Assembly (NCBI RefSeq): GCF_004104075.1 | Contig: NZ_QOVK01000001.1 | Span: 372,001 to 436,000 of the forward strand | DNA from: Leeuwenhoekiella polynyae | GTDB taxonomy: Bacteria; Bacteroidota; Bacteroidia; Flavobacteriales; Flavobacteriaceae | Length of the DNA: 64,000 bases | Direction of reading: 5' to 3' | Part shown: positions 17,375-26,140 of the stretch, piece by piece | Position numbering within the stretch: the first letter of the stretch is position 1 | Layout of the letters: each line of letters begins with the position of its first letter | Made by a program: the position numbers and the translations under genes | Notes under the pieces: model-generated | What the model saw: only the letters and a program-made list of their open reading frames with translations | Told to the model about the DNA's origin: nothing | Database searches by the model: none

Positions 17375-20300
17375 TAAAAAGGTAGTTGAGCTGCATCGCG
17401 TTAAATTCTTTGTTGAATGCAGCAACCTCATCGCTAACCAACTTGTCAAACCTGTTTAATTCTGAATCTATTTTTGCTGTTAGCTCGTCTTTTACCGCTA
17501 CATCTTGATCTGTAGGAGCAAAATCTCCCATTCCCACCAGTGCATTTAAATGTGCTAATTTGTTAGTGAGTTTTATTGGGAAATTCAAGGGATCCTGACC
17601 GCTTCGGTTTTTAGTTTGATACAAGGCTTTTTCAACTTCTTCCAGATCTTCACGCAGCTTTTTTGACTTTTCGCGCAGTTCTTCGGTATCCGGATTGGTT
17701 TTGTATTGCTTTTCAAAAGCACTCAACTGTCCGGTAATATTTCTGATCTTTTTGATGCTTTTGTGCGCGTGATCTACCGTTGCATTTACATCGTCTATAA
17801 AATCGAATTGCGCCTGCATATCTGCTACAGAAGCTTCAGATCGCGGATCTGCCAAAACCGTATATGGCTGTGAATAATCCGTTCCGTTCACATTGAGTTT
17901 AACCGTATAATTTCCGGGAATTTGTTTAGGTCCTTGTGTGCTGGCCCACCATAAAATCATTCCGGGAAGGCGCTCTGCTCCTTCATAAGTCATATCCCAA
18001 TTGAACTGGTTAGCGCCTTCTTTTACTTCTAATTTATCTTCTTCACTTTTAGTGCTGTAGGATTTGATCGTATCATTTTTAGCATCAAAATAGGTTAGCG
18101 ATATACTGTCTTTTTCAGCATTGTATTTTGGCAAATAAAAATAAGTCATCACGCCACTGGGATGATTCGTTCCTACGGAATTAGAGTTGTGACTACCTCC
18201 ATCCATTCTATACGTGTCTTTGGGTTTATACAAATGCACGGCATCTGCATCATTCATCGCTGAAGCCTGATGCAACACACTCAAATCATCTATGATATAC
18301 AAACTACGCCCCTGAGTCGCGACGATAAGGTTGTTATTTTTCAATGCTAAATCGGTAATGGAAACGATAGGCAGGTTTAGCTGAAAAGGCCTCCAGTTGG
18401 CTCCTGCATCAAAGGAAATGTACATTCCGGTTTCGGTACCGGCATATAGCAAACCTTCCTGATCCGGATCTTCGCGAACCACGCGGGTAAAATGCTCGGG
18501 AGCGATCCCGTTGGTGATTTTTTTCCAGCTTTTTCCGTAGTCTGTAGTCTTGTATAAATACGGAGCAAAATCTCCTGTTTTATATTTTGTTCCGGCAATG
18601 TAGCAGGTTCCTTCATCAAAATAACTCGGTTCTATGCTGTTGATCATCATCCATTCGGGCATTCCTTTTGGAGTTACATTTTCCCAGTTTTTACCTCCGT
18701 CACGGCTTACATAAACCAATCCGTCGTCACTACCCGTCCACAGCAATCCTTCTTTCAACGGACTCTCATTTGCTGCGAAAATGGTGCAATAATATTCTAC
18801 GGAAGTATTGTCTTGTGTGATTGGCCCACCAGAAGAACCTTGTTTTGATTTATCGTCAGTCGTTAAATCGGGACTGATGACCTCCCAGCTTTGACCTTCA
18901 TTGGTGGTTTTGTGCACGTGATTACTGAAGGTGTACAACACATCAGGGTTGTGTCTGGAAAACATAATGGGAAAATTCCATTGAAAACGGTACTTCATAT
19001 CTTCGGCACCGTGCCCCATCGGATTATCGGGCCATACCGAAACCGAGCGCACGCTGTTGTTCTCGTGATTCACGCGGGTTAAAAAGCCGTCGTAGCTACC
19101 GCCGTAAACAATATCCGGATTTTCCGGATCTACCGCGATATGAGCACTCTCACCACCGGCGGTGCTTTCCCAGTCTTCTTCACTTATGCTATATCCATCG
19201 GTGCGATGCGGAATGCGAACAGTAGAATTATCCTGTTGCGCGGCATAAATACGATATGGAAACTGGTTGTCTGTTGTTACCCGATAAAATTGTGCGGTAG
19301 GCTGGTTGTGATAGGTGCTCCAGGTTTCGCCTCCATCATAGGTAATCTGCGCACCACCGTCATCGCCCATAATCATACGCATAGGATCCTCGGGAGCAAT
19401 CCATAAATCGTGGTGATCGCCGTGTGGGGCGTTGTTGCTTTCGAAAGTTTTACCGCCGTCTGTACTTTTATGATAGCTTACATTAAGCACATAAACCACA
19501 TCTTCATCTTCGGTATCTGCATAGACTTTGGTGTAATACCAGGCACGCTGGCGTAAGTTTCGGTCGTCGTTAATGAGTTTCCAGGTGGCACCGGCATCTT
19601 CACTGCGGTAGAGTCCGCCTTTGTCTTTATTTTCAACCATTGCGAAAACCCGCTCAGAATTTACAGGCGAAACGGCAACACCAATAATTCCTAAAGTATC
19701 ACTAGGAAAACCTTCATTTTTTGATATTTCTTTCCAGGTGTTACCGCTGTCTGTAGATTTCCATAAAGCTGAACCTTCACCTCCGCTTATAAAACTGTAT
19801 GGTGTTCTTCGGCTGTGCCAGGTTGAAGCATATAAAACGCGTGAATTATTGGGATCAAAAGTAAGGTCAACCGCACCCGAATCTTCATTAGAAAACAGCA
19901 CTTTATTCCAGCTTTTACCGCCGTCTGTAGTTTTGTAAACACCACGTTCTTCGGTGGGTTTGTAGATATCACCTAAAACTGCCGCATATACCACATCGGG
20001 ATTATCAGGGTGAATCACAATTTTTGAAATGTGCCTGCTTTTAGGCAAGCCTGCCTGTTCCCAGGTTTTACCGGCATCTGTGGTTTTCCACATGCCGTAG
20101 CCGGAAGAAACATTTCCGCGCAGCGTATTTTCTCCACCACCCACATACATAATATTATGATCGCTGGGTGCCACGGCTACCGAGCCGATACTTCCACCAA
20201 AAAAGCCGTCTGAAATATTTTCCCAGGAGCGCCCACCGTCTTTGGTACGCCAAACCCCGCCGCCGGTTGCGCCAAAGTAAAACAGATTGGGTTTACCGGG

Positions 20301-20456
20301 AACTCCGGTTACTGCTGCGCTACGACCGCCACGAAACGGACCCACCAAACGGTATTCTAATGCTTCATAAAGAGACTCGTCAACATCCTGACCAAAACCT
20401 GAATAAGTTGAAAAGACTAAAACTGAAAAAAATAAACGAAGTAAAAATTTTTGCAT
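17361..20456 (-). CDS. Sortilin/VPS10-like beta-propeller protein (BNR/YCF48 repeats), secreted
   Basis: A 1031-residue exported protein with a signal peptide (1-22, ending YSGFGQ). Residues ~30-700 contain many BNR/Asp-box repeats (GGVWRTKDGGRSWENI, MWKTTDAGKTWEQA, VYKTTDGGKSWNKV, LYKTTDYGKSWKKI), typical of multi-bladed propellers of the sortilin N-terminal type. The last ~300 residues hold beta-sandwich and coiled-coil segments (KKLREDLEEVEKALYQ). Such proteins are often called 'glycosyl hydrolase' automatically, but no catalytic residues are evident. The role is unknown, perhaps protein or glycan binding at the surface. Confidence 0.85.
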   Translation of the reverse strand: MQKFLLRLFFSVLVFSTYSGFGQDVDESLYEALEYRLVGPFRGGRSAAVTGVPGKPNLFYFGATGGGVWRTKDGGRSWENISDGFFGGSIGSVAVAPSDHNIMYVGGGENTLRGNVSSGYGMWKTTDAGKTWEQAGLPKSRHISKIVIHPDNPDVVYAAVLGDIYKPTEERGVYKTTDGGKSWNKVLFSNEDSGAVDLTFDPNNSRVLYASTWHSRRTPYSFISGGEGSALWKSTDSGNTWKEISKNEGFPSDTLGIIGVAVSPVNSERVFAMVENKDKGGLYRSEDAGATWKLINDDRNLRQRAWYYTKVYADTEDEDVVYVLNVSYHKSTDGGKTFESNNAPHGDHHDLWIAPEDPMRMIMGDDGGAQITYDGGETWSTYHNQPTAQFYRVTTDNQFPYRIYAAQQDNSTVRIPHRTDGYSISEEDWESTAGGESAHIAVDPENPDIVYGGSYDGFLTRVNHENNSVRSVSVWPDNPMGHGAEDMKYRFQWNFPIMFSRHNPDVLYTFSNHVHKTTNEGQSWEVISPDLTTDDKSKQGSSGGPITQDNTSVEYYCTIFAANESPLKEGLLWTGSDDGLVYVSRDGGKNWENVTPKGMPEWMMINSIEPSYFDEGTCYIAGTKYKTGDFAPYLYKTTDYGKSWKKITNGIAPEHFTRVVREDPDQEGLLYAGTETGMYISFDAGANWRPFQLNLPIVSITDLALKNNNLIVATQGRSLYIIDDLSVLHQASAMNDADAVHLYKPKDTYRMDGGSHNSNSVGTNHPSGVMTYFYLPKYNAEKDSISLTYFDAKNDTIKSYSTKSEEDKLEVKEGANQFNWDMTYEGAERLPGMILWWASTQGPKQIPGNYTVKLNVNGTDYSQPYTVLADPRSEASVADMQAQFDFIDDVNATVDHAHKSIKKIRNITGQLSAFEKQYKTNPDTEELREKSKKLREDLEEVEKALYQTKNRSGQDPLNFPIKLTNKLAHLNALVGMGDFAPTDQDVAVKDELTAKIDSELNRFDKLVSDEVAAFNKEFNAMQLNYLFIQKD

Positions 20457-20464
20457 ACTTAAAA

Positions 20465-20489
20465 AACTTAGTTAGTAGCTAACTAAGTT
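20465..20489. promoter_or_regulatory. 11-bp inverted repeat between MATE gene and sortilin-like gene
   Basis: AACTTAGTTAG-TAG-CTAACTAAGTT occupies most of the 39-bp gap. On the minus strand it is followed by TTTTTT, so it could be an A/T-rich terminator for the MATE gene. The TTAGTTAG/CTAACTAA core is also the shape of a TetR/MarR-type operator. Which one applies cannot be told from sequence. Confidence 0.45.
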
Positions 20490-20495
20490 AATCAA

Positions 20496-21860
20496 TCAAT
20501 TCTTTTCTATAGTACCCGTTTCTAGTTTTAGCCGGGTTTCTCGCCATAAAAAGTATCCTGTAACGAGTGTAGATAGCGTATCTGCCAGCGGAAAAGAGAT
20601 CCATACGCCTAATTCTCCAAAATAATTGGGAAGTATAAGCACCAGCGGAATGAAGAAAAAACCCTGTCTGGTCAAGGTTAATAATAAAGCCGGTGTCGCT
20701 TTACCTATCGCCTGATAATAAGCTGACCCTATCAACTGAATCCCGATAATCGGAATCGCGGCAAACACCCAGCGCATGGCCCAAGGCGTGTCACGTAAAA
20801 CCGCTTCGTCTTGCGTAAATACCGAAACTATACTTTCGGGAAAAATCATGATCAACGCAAAAATGACCAAAGCCACCCCACAAGCATAGGTAATGGCAAG
20901 TTTGATGCTTTCGCGAACGCGTGAATAATTTTGTGCTCCATAATTGTACCCGGCAATCGGTAAAAAACCTTGTGTTACACCCAGAACCGGAAACAGGGCA
21001 AACATCAACATTCGTCCAATTATCGCATAAACGGTTACCGAAGCTTCCCCACCCAATTCAAAAAGAATGTTATTCATCAATAAATAAGTAATGCTCACCA
21101 CCGCCTGACGCGCAAGAGTTACAAAACCCAAGGCAGACATTTCTTTGAGAATGGGAAGATCAAGACCAAAATGACTGATGTCAATTTTCAATTCTGAATT
21201 GTCACTCAAAAAATACCAAAGCACATAGAAAAAACAACAGATATACGAAGCCGTAGTTGCCCAGGCAGCTCCTGCCATCCCCATATCGAGAACGTTGATA
21301 AGCAAGTAGTCTAGAATTAAATTCCCCAGCGACGGAATGATCATCGCAATCATCGCAAACTTAGGTTTTCCTTCTGCTCGAATCACGTTATTGCCCATCA
21401 TACAAAATGCCAGTACCGGTACGCCATACAACACAATTCTATAATAAATTTTAGCCGGCTCAAAGATGTCTCCTTTTCCTCCAAAAGCAGGAATCAATTG
21501 ATTTATAAAAACCAACCCTAAAACCACCATACTCACCGTTAGCAATAACGTAATTGTGATTTGATTGCCAAAAGTTTTTAAAGCCTTTGCCTTATCATTT
21601 GCTCCCAAAGCCCTGGAAATAATAGAAGAACCACCAATGCCAATTGCCATACCCAAAGCCGCAATAAAAAATGAAACCGGAAGCACTACGTTTATTGCAG
21701 CAATGGCAATACTGCCAATCCAATTACCCACAAAGATGGTGTCTACCAAGATATTAAGTGACATTACCAGAATACCTATTGATGCCGGCAAAGCCTGCTT
21801 AATCAATAGAGAACTGATAGACTCATTACCTAAAGCTTCAGATTTATTTGGTTTGAGCAA
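20496..21860 (-). CDS. MATE-family efflux transporter
   Basis: A 454-residue integral membrane protein with twelve predicted helices in two related halves (ASIGILVMSLNILVDTIFVGNW and TLARQAVVSITYLLMNNILFELGG). The family exports drugs or cationic compounds using Na+ or H+ gradients. The N-terminal motif 'QALPASIGILVMSLNILVDTI' and central GYNYGAQNYSRVRESIK are typical. The substrate is unknown. It is on the same strand as the downstream sortilin-like gene, separated by a 39-bp gap with an inverted repeat. Confidence 0.93.
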   Translation of the reverse strand: MLKPNKSEALGNESISSLLIKQALPASIGILVMSLNILVDTIFVGNWIGSIAIAAINVVLPVSFFIAALGMAIGIGGSSIISRALGANDKAKALKTFGNQITITLLLTVSMVVLGLVFINQLIPAFGGKGDIFEPAKIYYRIVLYGVPVLAFCMMGNNVIRAEGKPKFAMIAMIIPSLGNLILDYLLINVLDMGMAGAAWATTASYICCFFYVLWYFLSDNSELKIDISHFGLDLPILKEMSALGFVTLARQAVVSITYLLMNNILFELGGEASVTVYAIIGRMLMFALFPVLGVTQGFLPIAGYNYGAQNYSRVRESIKLAITYACGVALVIFALIMIFPESIVSVFTQDEAVLRDTPWAMRWVFAAIPIIGIQLIGSAYYQAIGKATPALLLTLTRQGFFFIPLVLILPNYFGELGVWISFPLADTLSTLVTGYFLWRETRLKLETGTIEKN

Positions 21861-21899
21861 TTTGTATTCTATTTAGAAAGATTTCAGCCTAATCAAGAG

Positions 21900-21919
21900 A
21901 TTCCCGCCTCCGCGGGAAT
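21900..21919. repeat. Short perfect hairpin downstream of hemH
   Basis: ATTCCCGC-CTCC-GCGGGAAT, just beyond the hemH stop (21924). It lacks a T run on the minus strand, so it is a poor terminator by itself; it may be a dispersed palindromic repeat or an mRNA 3'-end stabiliser. Confidence 0.55.
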
Positions 21920-21923
21920 TAAA

Positions 21924-22964
21924 TTATGCTATAGCTTTTGAGGCTTCTACGAGCGCCCAATCGTTGATCCAGGTGGCAATTACGTGCGCCCAATCATCCC
22001 GGTCATTCAAACACGGGATTGTCGTGAATTCTTTACCGCCCATCTCGTGAAAGATCTCTTCCCCTTCCATCGCGATTTCTTCTAGCGTCTCGAGGCAATC
22101 ACTTACAAATGCCGGTGTAACGATCGCTATTTTTTTGATTCCTTCTTTACCAAAACGCTCTATGGTACGATCTGTATAAGGCTGCAACCAAGGGTCAAAA
22201 CCTAAACGCGATTGAAACGAAGTAAAATATTTATCTTTTTCTAAACCTAACTTTTCTGCAACCTGTCTGGTTGTATCATAACACTGATGCCGGTAACAAA
22301 ACTGGTGTGCTTGTGATGGTGTCTGGCAGCAGCTGCCATCTATTTTACAGTGGCTTTTTGTAACATCACTTTTTCTAATGTGACGCTCAGGAACCCCATG
22401 ATAACTAAAAACCAATTTTTCAAAATCGAGATCTTTAATCTTTTCCTGAATGCTTCGGGAAAGTACTTCTATATATTCAGGTTTGTTGTAAAATGCCGGG
22501 ATATCTGAAAAACGCATATGCGGAAAATGCTCTTTGCGCAACTCTTCAGCTAAAACCAAAATAGTTTCGGTAGTTGCCATCGCAAATTGCGGATATAACG
22601 GAAGAATCAAAACCTCATCTACTCCTTTTGCATTGAGTTCTTCAAGACCTTCTCTTAAAGATGGAGTTCCATAACGCATTGCCAAAGCAACAGGAACATC
22701 TACTTTATCGGAAACCTTTGCCTGAAGTCTTTCACTTAACACAATTAAAGGCGAACCTTCATCCCACCATATTTTTGAATAAGCTTCTGCAGATTTTTTT
22801 GGCCTTGTATTCAAGATGATGCCTTTTACAAGCAGCGTACGCGCCCAAAGTGGAACATCAATCACGCGCTCATCCATCAAGAATTCACCCAGATATTTTT
22901 TTACGTCTTTAGGGTCTGTGCTATTGGGAGAGCCCAGATTGACCATAAGTACTCCTTTTTTCAT
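21924..22964 (-). CDS. hemH: Ferrochelatase with internal cysteine cluster
   Basis: A 346-residue enzyme inserting Fe2+ into protoporphyrin IX, the last step to protoheme. Motifs: MVNLGSPNSTDPKDVKKYL at the N-terminus, catalytic H189 in FSYHGVPERH, and FVSDCLETLEEIAMEG. Between the histidine and FTSFQSRLG lies an insert with five cysteines (C206, C212, C213, C223, C228; CKIDGSCC...CYRHQC). An internal-cysteine class of [2Fe-2S] ferrochelatases is known in some bacteria; this insert fits that class by position. A well-spaced promoter lies upstream. Confidence 0.95.
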   Translation of the reverse strand: MKKGVLMVNLGSPNSTDPKDVKKYLGEFLMDERVIDVPLWARTLLVKGIILNTRPKKSAEAYSKIWWDEGSPLIVLSERLQAKVSDKVDVPVALAMRYGTPSLREGLEELNAKGVDEVLILPLYPQFAMATTETILVLAEELRKEHFPHMRFSDIPAFYNKPEYIEVLSRSIQEKIKDLDFEKLVFSYHGVPERHIRKSDVTKSHCKIDGSCCQTPSQAHQFCYRHQCYDTTRQVAEKLGLEKDKYFTSFQSRLGFDPWLQPYTDRTIERFGKEGIKKIAIVTPAFVSDCLETLEEIAMEGEEIFHEMGGKEFTTIPCLNDRDDWAHVIATWINDWALVEASKAIA

Positions 22965-22981
22965 GCTTATTTTTTGAATTT

Positions 22982-23013
22982 CAAAATTACAACTTATACC
23001 CCTGTTAAAACAA
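22982..23013 (-). promoter_or_regulatory. hemH promoter (TTG-N21-TAATTTTG)
   Basis: On the minus strand, TTG (23013-23011) is followed after 21 nt by TAATTTTG (22989-22982), matching the Bacteroidota -33/-7 pattern. The ATG of hemH begins 18 nt after the -7 box. This is the best-formed promoter seen in the window. Confidence 0.6.
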
Positions 23014-23064
23014 AAAAGCTATAAGGCTTGTCAGGGCAGGTATTGATGTTTTCTATTGATTTGA

Positions 23065-23790
23065 TTATTCAACCAACCACTTCATCACATCCTCAAGATG
23101 TTGCCTAAACTGCGGTTCTGAATACGACTCTTCTGTATGACCGCCGCCTGTATAATACATTTTACCATCGCCTACTTTATGATACCAGGCGTGGGGGTGG
23201 TACACCCCGTTTTTACCTCCTTCATAAGAAGACTCATCAAGTGTAAGCGTGACCTCAACATCAGGATTCAGGTTTTTGAAATTGTACCATTCATCGGTAC
23301 GTTCAAAACTATCGGGGAACGCTTCAACTGTTTTGTGTTTTTCTTTTTTAACGACCCGAGCTTTTTGAGTTTTTGGATGACTCACAAAATACCCCCCTAT
23401 AAATTCCCCATACCAAGGCCATTCATATTCTGTATCAGAAGCTGCGTGGACACCAAAGAATTTTCCGCCTGATTCCATATAGTTTTGAAAAGCTACCTGT
23501 TGCTCTTCGCCAAGAATATCACCGGTTGTATTTAGAAAAATCACTAAATCGAAGTCTTTTAGATTTTCAGAATTAAAGATTAAAGAGTCTTCAGAATGTT
23601 GAACTGCCCATTGGTTTTCAGAAGCTATTTCTTTTAAAGCCTTAACACCAGTTTCTATAGAACTGTGTCTAAAACCATTGGTTTTTGTAAAAACCAGGAC
23701 ATTTTTCTTTGTTAAAAAATCACTTTTTTTTGTTGAGTTACAGCTCAGAATTAAAATCGAGACAGAAAGTAAGAGAAATATTTTTTTCAT
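23065..23790 (-). CDS. ThuA-like domain lipoprotein
   Basis: A 241-residue protein with lipobox ILSC and a ThuA-like (class I glutamine amidotransferase-like fold) domain: NVLVFTKTNGFRHSSIETGV, FLNTTGDILGEEQQVAFQNY, GGKFFGVHAASDTEYEWPWY, ending MYYTGGGHTEESYSEPQFRQ. The family is tied to sugar or trehalose utilisation, but its reaction is not established. Its stop/start spacing to the upstream AraC gene is 2 nt, so they are probably cotranscribed. Confidence 0.88.
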   Translation of the reverse strand: MKKIFLLLSVSILILSCNSTKKSDFLTKKNVLVFTKTNGFRHSSIETGVKALKEIASENQWAVQHSEDSLIFNSENLKDFDLVIFLNTTGDILGEEQQVAFQNYMESGGKFFGVHAASDTEYEWPWYGEFIGGYFVSHPKTQKARVVKKEKHKTVEAFPDSFERTDEWYNFKNLNPDVEVTLTLDESSYEGGKNGVYHPHAWYHKVGDGKMYYTGGGHTEESYSEPQFRQHLEDVMKWLVE

Positions 23791-23792
23791 AA

Positions 23793-24680
23793 TTAGCTAA
23801 GAGATTGAATGTATTTTTTAGGTGTGGTACCGTATTGTTTTTTAAATGCTGCAATAAAATGACTTGCCGTGCTGTAGCCTATTTTTAGTCCTACTTCATT
23901 TACATTATGTGAACCGCTAGCAAGTAACTGCCTCGCGACTTCCATCTTATAATCAAAGAGAAAACTATATACCGAATCCCCATAAATCTGCTTAAAACCT
24001 TCTTTCAGTTTATTTAAACTCAGATTGATCTCGTCTGCAAGTTCTTGTAAAGAAGGAGGCTCTGCCATACGTGCAATGATGATATCTTTTGCTCTTTTGA
24101 TTTTTACTACATTATCTTCATCTACTAAAAACGGACACTGTTCCACATCAGCTTCAGAAGGGCGGTTAAAATACAAACTGAGCAATTCATAAGCCTTTCC
24201 CTTAAAATAAAGCGCTTTAACGGAAGCATGCAAATTATAGTTCATCAATTGGTTGAGCACAATTGCCATTGAAGGTGAAATCACACCATCTTTATAATAT
24301 TTACGATCGCGGTTTTCATCGCTTAAAAAAGTTATGAAATCGGCTTCACGAGAAAATAAAGAATGAAATTTTTTAATAGAAATGAATACTGAAATCACCC
24401 AGCTATCCGGAGCGATTTCAAGATTTATAGGTAAATCCCGTTGCGGGTTGTAAAGCAATAAGGAGTGTTCTTCACTTAACGGAAGCTTATAATTACCTTC
24501 ATTAAACTGAAATACAGAAGTACCTTTTGCACAAAAATGAAACTGAATATAGCTGCTGTCAACCTCACGTGTTACTAACTGTTTTTCAGCAGTTTCATTA
24601 TTAAATTTCAGTATAAAAAAACCTTCTTCAATATTGGTTTCGCTATACAAACCTGCAGCGATATTTTTTAATGTTTCCAT
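23793..24680 (-). CDS. AraC-family transcriptional regulator
   Basis: A 295-residue regulator with a cupin-like N-terminal sensing region and a C-terminal double helix-turn-helix (~195-295: PSLQELADEINLSLNKLKEGFKQIYG and VNEVGLKIGYSTASHFIAAFKKQYGTTPKKYI). It is divergent from hemA across about 190 bp, and followed by thuA-like and hemH on its own strand. This placement between two heme units suggests control of heme genes, perhaps by iron or heme supply; that role is inferred from position only. Confidence 0.9.
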   Translation of the reverse strand: METLKNIAAGLYSETNIEEGFFILKFNNETAEKQLVTREVDSSYIQFHFCAKGTSVFQFNEGNYKLPLSEEHSLLLYNPQRDLPINLEIAPDSWVISVFISIKKFHSLFSREADFITFLSDENRDRKYYKDGVISPSMAIVLNQLMNYNLHASVKALYFKGKAYELLSLYFNRPSEADVEQCPFLVDEDNVVKIKRAKDIIIARMAEPPSLQELADEINLSLNKLKEGFKQIYGDSVYSFLFDYKMEVARQLLASGSHNVNEVGLKIGYSTASHFIAAFKKQYGTTPKKYIQSLS

Positions 24681-24852
24681 ACTCAGAAAAAAGTATTTTA
24701 TTTAGATTTATTCTAAACAAATGTGAAGAATCACATTCAGAATTCCTCACTAAATTAGCCTATTTTCAGCTTTTTGAAGTCAAAAACGACATTTTATTCG
24801 GTCATCGTTAAAAATCATACCTCTAGCGTTACTTTTTAAAGTTTACTCGAAA

Positions 24853-24860
24853 TACATTTG
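24853..24860 (+). promoter_or_regulatory. hemA promoter -7 box (TACATTTG)
   Basis: An exact TAnnTTTG match ending 11 nt before the hemA ATG. No TTG at -33 spacing, so it may need an activator; the divergent AraC gene makes that plausible. Confidence 0.5.
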
Positions 24861-24871
24861 CAGCCGAACTT

Positions 24872-26137
24872 ATGAATACAAACGGCAAACGACATTTTTA
24901 TCCGGCTTATCCCGGTGATTTTTTCGCCATTGGCTTAAGCTATTTAAAAGCAGATGCTGAGACGCGCGGGCATTTTAGTGTTGACAGTACTATTCAAGAG
25001 CAAATTTTAAAACGCGCTCAAGAAGAAGGTATTGAAGGGCTGAGTATCATTTCTACTTGTAACCGTACCGAATTGTATGGTTTTGCTCAAGAACCTCTAG
25101 ATCTTATTAAATTATTATGTGAGCATACCCGCGGTACCATCGCAGAATTTGAAGCGGTATCGTACTCCTATAAAAATGAGAAAGCCGTTGAGCATTTATT
25201 TAAAGTAGGTACCGGGCTTGACAGCCAGATTTTAGGAGATTTTGAGATTATTAGTCAGTTAAAAAATGGGTTTAAGCGTGCTAAAAAACTCAAACTGGTC
25301 AACCCATTTATGGAGCGACTTGTAAATGCGGTGATCCAGGCGAGTAAGCGCATTAAAAATGAAACCAATATTTCTAGCGGAGCGACTTCTGTAAGTTTTG
25401 CTTCGGTTCAATATATTTTATCACGTGTTCCGTTTATTTCAGAAAAGAATATTTTGCTTTTCGGTACCGGAAAAATTGGGCGTAACACCTGTGAGAATTT
25501 GGTTAAACACACCAAAAATGATCACATCACGCTCATCAACCGTACTAAAGATAAAGCGGAAAAAATTGCCGGAAAGTTTAACCTCATCGTTAAAGATTAT
25601 GCAGACATCCAGTCTGAAATCGCACAAGCAGATGTGTTGATTGTAGCTACCGGCGCACAAAAACCTACCATTTCTAAAGAGCTTTTATATCTCAAAAAAC
25701 CACTTCTTATTTTAGACCTGAGTATCCCTAAGAATGTAAATGAGAATGTAGAAGAAGTTGAAGGTGTAAGTCTGGTTCATCTAGACCAACTTTCAAAAAT
25801 TACAAACGATACGCTTAACCGTCGCAAAAAGCAGTTACCACAAGCACAGGCAATAATCACTGAAATTCAAGACGAATTTTATGAGTGGTTGACCACGCGT
25901 CAATTTGCACCTACTATTAAGGCTTTAAAATTAAAACTGGTAGATCTTAAAGATGGTGAGATAGACAATCAACGTAGAAAAATAGCCGGTTTTAACGAAG
26001 AACAAGCTGAAATAATCAGCGAGCGTATCATTCAAAAAATCACTACACAGTTTGCAAAACACTTAAAGACGGAAGACATTTCACATACTGAAAGTCTTGA
26101 TCTTATTCAAAAAGTGTTCAAACTTCAAAATCACTAA
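24872..26137 (+). CDS. hemA: Glutamyl-tRNA reductase
   Basis: A 421-residue enzyme of the C5 pathway, reducing glutamyl-tRNA(Glu) to glutamate-1-semialdehyde with NADPH. The catalytic cysteine is C63 in ISTCNRTELYG. The NADPH domain reads NILLFGTGKIGRNTCENLVK, and the C-terminal dimerisation helix is rich in charged residues. The next enzyme, HemL, is not encoded in the window. First gene of the hemA-C-D-E cluster; hemC starts 3 nt after its stop. Confidence 0.96.
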   Translation: MNTNGKRHFYPAYPGDFFAIGLSYLKADAETRGHFSVDSTIQEQILKRAQEEGIEGLSIISTCNRTELYGFAQEPLDLIKLLCEHTRGTIAEFEAVSYSYKNEKAVEHLFKVGTGLDSQILGDFEIISQLKNGFKRAKKLKLVNPFMERLVNAVIQASKRIKNETNISSGATSVSFASVQYILSRVPFISEKNILLFGTGKIGRNTCENLVKHTKNDHITLINRTKDKAEKIAGKFNLIVKDYADIQSEIAQADVLIVATGAQKPTISKELLYLKKPLLILDLSIPKNVNENVEEVEGVSLVHLDQLSKITNDTLNRRKKQLPQAQAIITEIQDEFYEWLTTRQFAPTIKALKLKLVDLKDGEIDNQRRKIAGFNEEQAEIISERIIQKITTQFAKHLKTEDISHTESLDLIQKVFKLQNH

Positions 26138-26140
26138 GCT

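Noticed and set aside
17361-20456. Calling the propeller protein a glycosidase or sialidase
   Set aside because: Asp-box/BNR repeats alone do not imply sialidase activity, and no catalytic Arg triad or Tyr/Glu pair was recognised.
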